A stretch of DNA of 64,000 nucleotides from positions 154,634-218,633 of the forward strand of contig CAYGDY010000002.1 in the NCBI GenBank assembly GCA_964348795.1, written 5' to 3'. The stretch comes from JADLAT01 sp964348795. GTDB lineage: Bacteria; Pseudomonadota; Alphaproteobacteria; Micavibrionales; Micavibrionaceae. The notes under the pieces are model-generated. The model had not been told where the DNA came from. It was given only the letters and a program-made list of their open reading frames with translations, and searched no databases. Of this stretch, positions 61,100 to 64,000 are shown in pieces. Each line of letters begins with the position of its first letter. Position 1 is the first letter of the stretch. The position numbers and the translations under genes are program-made.

Positions 61100-62466
61100 A
61101 CCCCTCTTCAAAAATAAAAACCCCCACCCCCCTCTCACAAAACCCCACCATCGGGCTGGTCTCCCTCGGGTGCCCGAAAGCGCTGGTGGATTCCGAGCGC
61201 ATCATGAGCAAGCTCCGCGCCGAAGGCTACCGCTTTACCGACCAGCACGAGGGTGCGGACCTTGTGATCGTCAACACCTGCGGTTTTTTGGATTCCGCCA
61301 AGGCCGAGAGCCTGCAGGCCATTGGCGAAGCGCTGAACGAAAACGGGCGGGTGATCGTCACGGGATGCATGGGGGCCGAGCCCGAACAAATAGAAAAAGA
61401 ATACCCGAATCTGCTGGCCATTACAGGGCCACACCAGTACGAACAGGTCATCAAGGCCGTGCACACGCATCAGCCCCTGACCCACCACCCCTATGTGGAC
61501 ATTGTCCCGCCGGAAGGGCTCAAACTCACCCCGCGCCATTACGCGTACCTCAAAATCTCCGAAGGGTGCAACAACCGCTGTTCCTTTTGCATTATCCCGA
61601 AATTGCGCGGCGATCTGGTCAGCCGCCCGATCCACCACATCCTGCACGAGGCCGAGCATCTGGCCAAGGCGGGGGTGAAGGAACTGCTGGTGATCTCGCA
61701 GGATACCAGCGCCTATGGGCTGGACATCAAATACGCCCCCTCCCCGTGGCAGGGACGCGAGGTCCGCGCAAAGTTTTACGATCTGTGCGAGGAGCTCGGG
61801 AAACTCGGGATCTGGGTGCGCCTGCATTACGTGTACCCCTATCCGCACGTGGATGATGTGATCCCGCTCATGGCCGACGGCAAGATTTTGCCGTATCTCG
61901 ACATCCCCTTCCAGCACGCCAGCCCCACAGTGCTCAAAGCCATGCGCCGGCCCGCGCATCAGGAAAAAACGCTGGAGCGTATTAAAAAATGGCGGGACAT
62001 CTGCCCCGACCTCACCCTGCGCTCGACCTTTATCGTGGGCTTTCCTGGCGAAACAGACGCCGATTTTGAACAGCTTTTATCATGGCTGGAGGAGGCACAA
62101 ATCGAGCGCGCCGGATGCTTCCAGTACGAACCCGTGGCGGGCGCGGTTTCCAATGATCTCCCCGATCACGTGCCGGATGATGTGAAGCAAGAGCGCTGGG
62201 AACGCTTTATGGAACTTCAGGCCGAAATCAGCGCAGGCAAAACCCAAGCCAAAGTCGGCAAAACCCTCGAATGCCTGATTGACGAAGTGGGCGAGGCCGA
62301 AGAAGACGGAACAATCGGGGCCAACGCCCGCTCCAAAGCCGACGCCCCCGAAATTGACGGTACGGTGTATTTGCGGGATGCAAAGGGCCTCAAAGCAGGC
62401 GATATCGTGCAAGTCCATATCGAAGAAGCCGATGAATACGACCTCTTCGGGGTGCAACACGCTTGA
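61096..62466 (+). CDS. rimO: Ribosomal protein S12 methylthiotransferase
   Basis: Radical-SAM enzyme adding a methylthio group to S12 Asp. 456 aa: N-terminal UPF0004 domain (LGCPKALVDSERIM, VNTCGFLDSAK, TGCMGAE), radical-SAM motif (SEGCNNRCSFCIIPK, CxxxCxxC), and a C-terminal TRAM domain. The ATG at 61096 overlaps the preceding stop; an in-frame ATG at 61081 adds five residues. Confidence 0.96.
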   Translation: MNPSSKIKTPTPLSQNPTIGLVSLGCPKALVDSERIMSKLRAEGYRFTDQHEGADLVIVNTCGFLDSAKAESLQAIGEALNENGRVIVTGCMGAEPEQIEKEYPNLLAITGPHQYEQVIKAVHTHQPLTHHPYVDIVPPEGLKLTPRHYAYLKISEGCNNRCSFCIIPKLRGDLVSRPIHHILHEAEHLAKAGVKELLVISQDTSAYGLDIKYAPSPWQGREVRAKFYDLCEELGKLGIWVRLHYVYPYPHVDDVIPLMADGKILPYLDIPFQHASPTVLKAMRRPAHQEKTLERIKKWRDICPDLTLRSTFIVGFPGETDADFEQLLSWLEEAQIERAGCFQYEPVAGAVSNDLPDHVPDDVKQERWERFMELQAEISAGKTQAKVGKTLECLIDEVGEAEEDGTIGANARSKADAPEIDGTVYLRDAKGLKAGDIVQVHIEEADEYDLFGVQHA

Positions 62467-62535
62467 CCGTCCTCCCCTATAAATGATCCACATGCCTTAA
62501 CATTTTATTAAAAAAATTCCGGCATAATGAGCGCC

Positions 62536-64000
62536 ATGAGCACGCTCAGAGACATTTACGCACTTTTCAGCCAACAACCCGCCAAAAACCCCGCAAAACC
62601 GGTTTTGACGGGCAATTATCCGTTGGATGCCCAAGGCACCCCGAACAATCCCCCGCCCTATAAAGACTGGAACGTCATCAATCTCACGAAAACCGATCAA
62701 AGCTACGAAGGGGAAACCGAATGCGGCACCTACACAATAGGCAATCGGGCGATCAATTTCCGGTACATTATGCAACACGGTGACATACCAGACGAGCCGC
62801 AGAATTACGTGGACTACATCAAAAAAGAATTTCCCGAGGAGAAGAATTCCTATCTGCCCCTGCATGTGGAGTTCCAAGACCCCGCCTTCACGCAAGCACT
62901 GAACCGTATCCAACACAAAGCCGTAGACACTTTGAACGCGGACCCCGAAATACAGGCTTTATTCACAAAAACCACATGGTCCCGCGAAGACCGAATCCTT
63001 TGGGAGGAAAAACTCTCCCAGGCCGTCTCGGATTCCATGCACGTAGAAACGGGCCTGAGCCGCTATCGGGTTGAAGACAAAAAAAACACCATGAGAGACC
63101 CTAATCTCGATGGACTGGGGTACGACATCGCCTACGCCCAGCGCAACAGGGAGTTTGATTGTGAGCAAATGTCCGCCGTTGAAGGGATTATTCTACAACA
63201 GATCGAAGACAGCGCCCTGCCCGCCGACACCGGCCAAAAAGACTATAAAAAAGCCAGCGCCTATTTTTACACCGGCCTGCAATGGATTCAAAACATGACC
63301 GTACAAACCGAAAAAGGGAGTGAGCATGCCGCCATCCTCTCCTCCGCCACAGGTCACATCATAGAGGCCACAGTCAGACCCGAACACGATATGTCACCGT
63401 ACCAAAAAGCACTCGATGCCGATTATACCTTCGATGATTTTGTGAATGGCAAACCCATGCTGTTCGGCGCGGGGCTGGATTACTACGTCCAGACCAACGA
63501 ACCGGATTATCAGATCCAGAGCACCTTAAAAGCCCGCGCCCTCTCAAACATCGCGCAGGACCACACATCCCTCCTGCAGGAACTCTCTCTCCTGCACAAA
63601 GATCCCCAAATCAAACATCTCGAAGAGCTCACCGCATCGAACAAAGCCCTGTCATCCCATCCTTTCAATGAAATGATCGTACAATCCCTTGAATCGCCTG
63701 AAATTCTGGCTGAAACGGAAAAACTGTCTCAAAGCATTTACATCACACAGGAGCATTTTATTAACGCCTTTCTCCTGTCCCAGAATGATCCGGCCAGCCT
63801 GCAAGATCTGAAACAGACAATCATCCGCTACTATGACGATATTGCTCAGGCCTCAGGCGATATCCCATTGCAGTTTAATGAAGGAAACGTCCTGACCGTG
63901 GCCGAACGATGCGCGGAAAACAAAGTCTATTACACCGACATGATAAACCAGCAACTCGCAACACTAGGGGTATCCCCCGCGCCACAAGCGCCCCCCGCAC
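62536..64000 (+). CDS. Large unknown protein, runs off the right edge
   Basis: At least 488 residues, uninterrupted to the window end. Starts MSTLRDIYALFSQQP (ATG 62536 or in-frame 62527; neither has a clear ribosome-binding site). The region NREFDCEQMSAVEG...SEHAAILSSATGHIIEATVRPEHD has a Cys ... His ... Asp/Glu arrangement that could be a transglutaminase-like cysteine protease, but this is weak. The rest is helical and polar. No signal peptide. Confidence 0.75.
   Translation, partial: MSTLRDIYALFSQQPAKNPAKPVLTGNYPLDAQGTPNNPPPYKDWNVINLTKTDQSYEGETECGTYTIGNRAINFRYIMQHGDIPDEPQNYVDYIKKEFPEEKNSYLPLHVEFQDPAFTQALNRIQHKAVDTLNADPEIQALFTKTTWSREDRILWEEKLSQAVSDSMHVETGLSRYRVEDKKNTMRDPNLDGLGYDIAYAQRNREFDCEQMSAVEGIILQQIEDSALPADTGQKDYKKASAYFYTGLQWIQNMTVQTEKGSEHAAILSSATGHIIEATVRPEHDMSPYQKALDADYTFDDFVNGKPMLFGAGLDYYVQTNEPDYQIQSTLKARALSNIAQDHTSLLQELSLLHKDPQIKHLEELTASNKALSSHPFNEMIVQSLESPEILAETEKLSQSIYITQEHFINAFLLSQNDPASLQDLKQTIIRYYDDIAQASGDIPLQFNEGNVLTVAERCAENKVYYTDMINQQLATLGVSPAPQAPPA

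Noticed and set aside
1..64000. CRISPR array, integrase, or insertion sequence
   Set aside because: The repeats seen are dispersed palindromes without regular spacers, and no transposase or recombinase ORF was recognised apart from the doubtful 30-aa fragment.

Overview
The window reads as chromosomal DNA of a Gram-negative alphaproteobacterium. It contains the gene orders hrcA/grpE/dnaK/dnaJ/dapB and rph-rdgB, a C4-pathway 5-aminolevulinate synthase, FabI, YggT, a Rickettsia-17-kDa-type glycine-zipper lipoprotein and bactofilin. Many secreted or unrecognised proteins, and dense intergenic palindromes of the 'GTCATCC...GGATGAC' and 'GTCATTGCGAG...GCAATCCAG' kinds, suggest a Rhodospirillales/Micavibrio-like lineage. 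That placement is inference; no rRNA is present to confirm it.

Layout. 1-10 kb: rph-rdgB diverge from the heat-shock cluster hrcA, an unknown secreted protein, grpE, dnaK, a mini J-protein and dnaJ, followed by dapB, an alkyltransferase and nth. 10-20 kb: bactofilin, uvrC, a pentapeptide-repeat protein, and tRNA-Leu(TAA) with a 1.46-kb AT-rich islet bounded by an 18-bp near-perfect repeat of the tRNA 3' end (DUF488 protein plus a putative dual-OB protein); then aroC, a thioesterase, fabI and an unknown 451-aa gene. 20-36 kb: 17-kDa-type lipoprotein, pdxH, a HEPN-like gene set inside a palindromic repeat pair, htpG, a catalytically degenerate zincin-like protein, a CheY / helical partner / YjfB-like small-protein row, two PfkB-fold genes (one degenerate) around a TetR-like regulator, hemA, a histidine phosphatase, a lone yejB-like permease and a DUF3137 protein. 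36-50 kb: acnA, a decayed region with a frameshifted gene and its partial copy, a cystathionine gamma-synthase family gene with a thioredoxin-like gene, yggT-folD, an RTX protein with tandem 77-79-aa domains, dapE and argG. 50-64 kb: an unknown two-gene operon, small secreted or helical proteins, a squalene/phytoene-synthase family gene, coaD, tRNA-Lys(TTT), a carbonic-anhydrase-fold protein lacking two zinc ligands, phoH, a FecR protein, a protein with RelA/SpoT-like HD motifs, a gamma-glutamylcyclotransferase-like gene, rimO and a large unknown gene that runs off the right edge.

Most genes are housekeeping (protein folding, lysine/arginine/methionine/heme/CoA/folate biosynthesis, DNA repair). 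The accessory signal lies in four places: the tRNA-Leu islet, the HEPN-like gene between palindromes, the 39.8-41.1 kb decay zone, and the RTX protein. Three proteins keep an enzyme fold but have lost active-site residues (25.7, 29.4 and 54.6 kb). No CRISPR array, complete transposon, integrase or phage structural gene was found.
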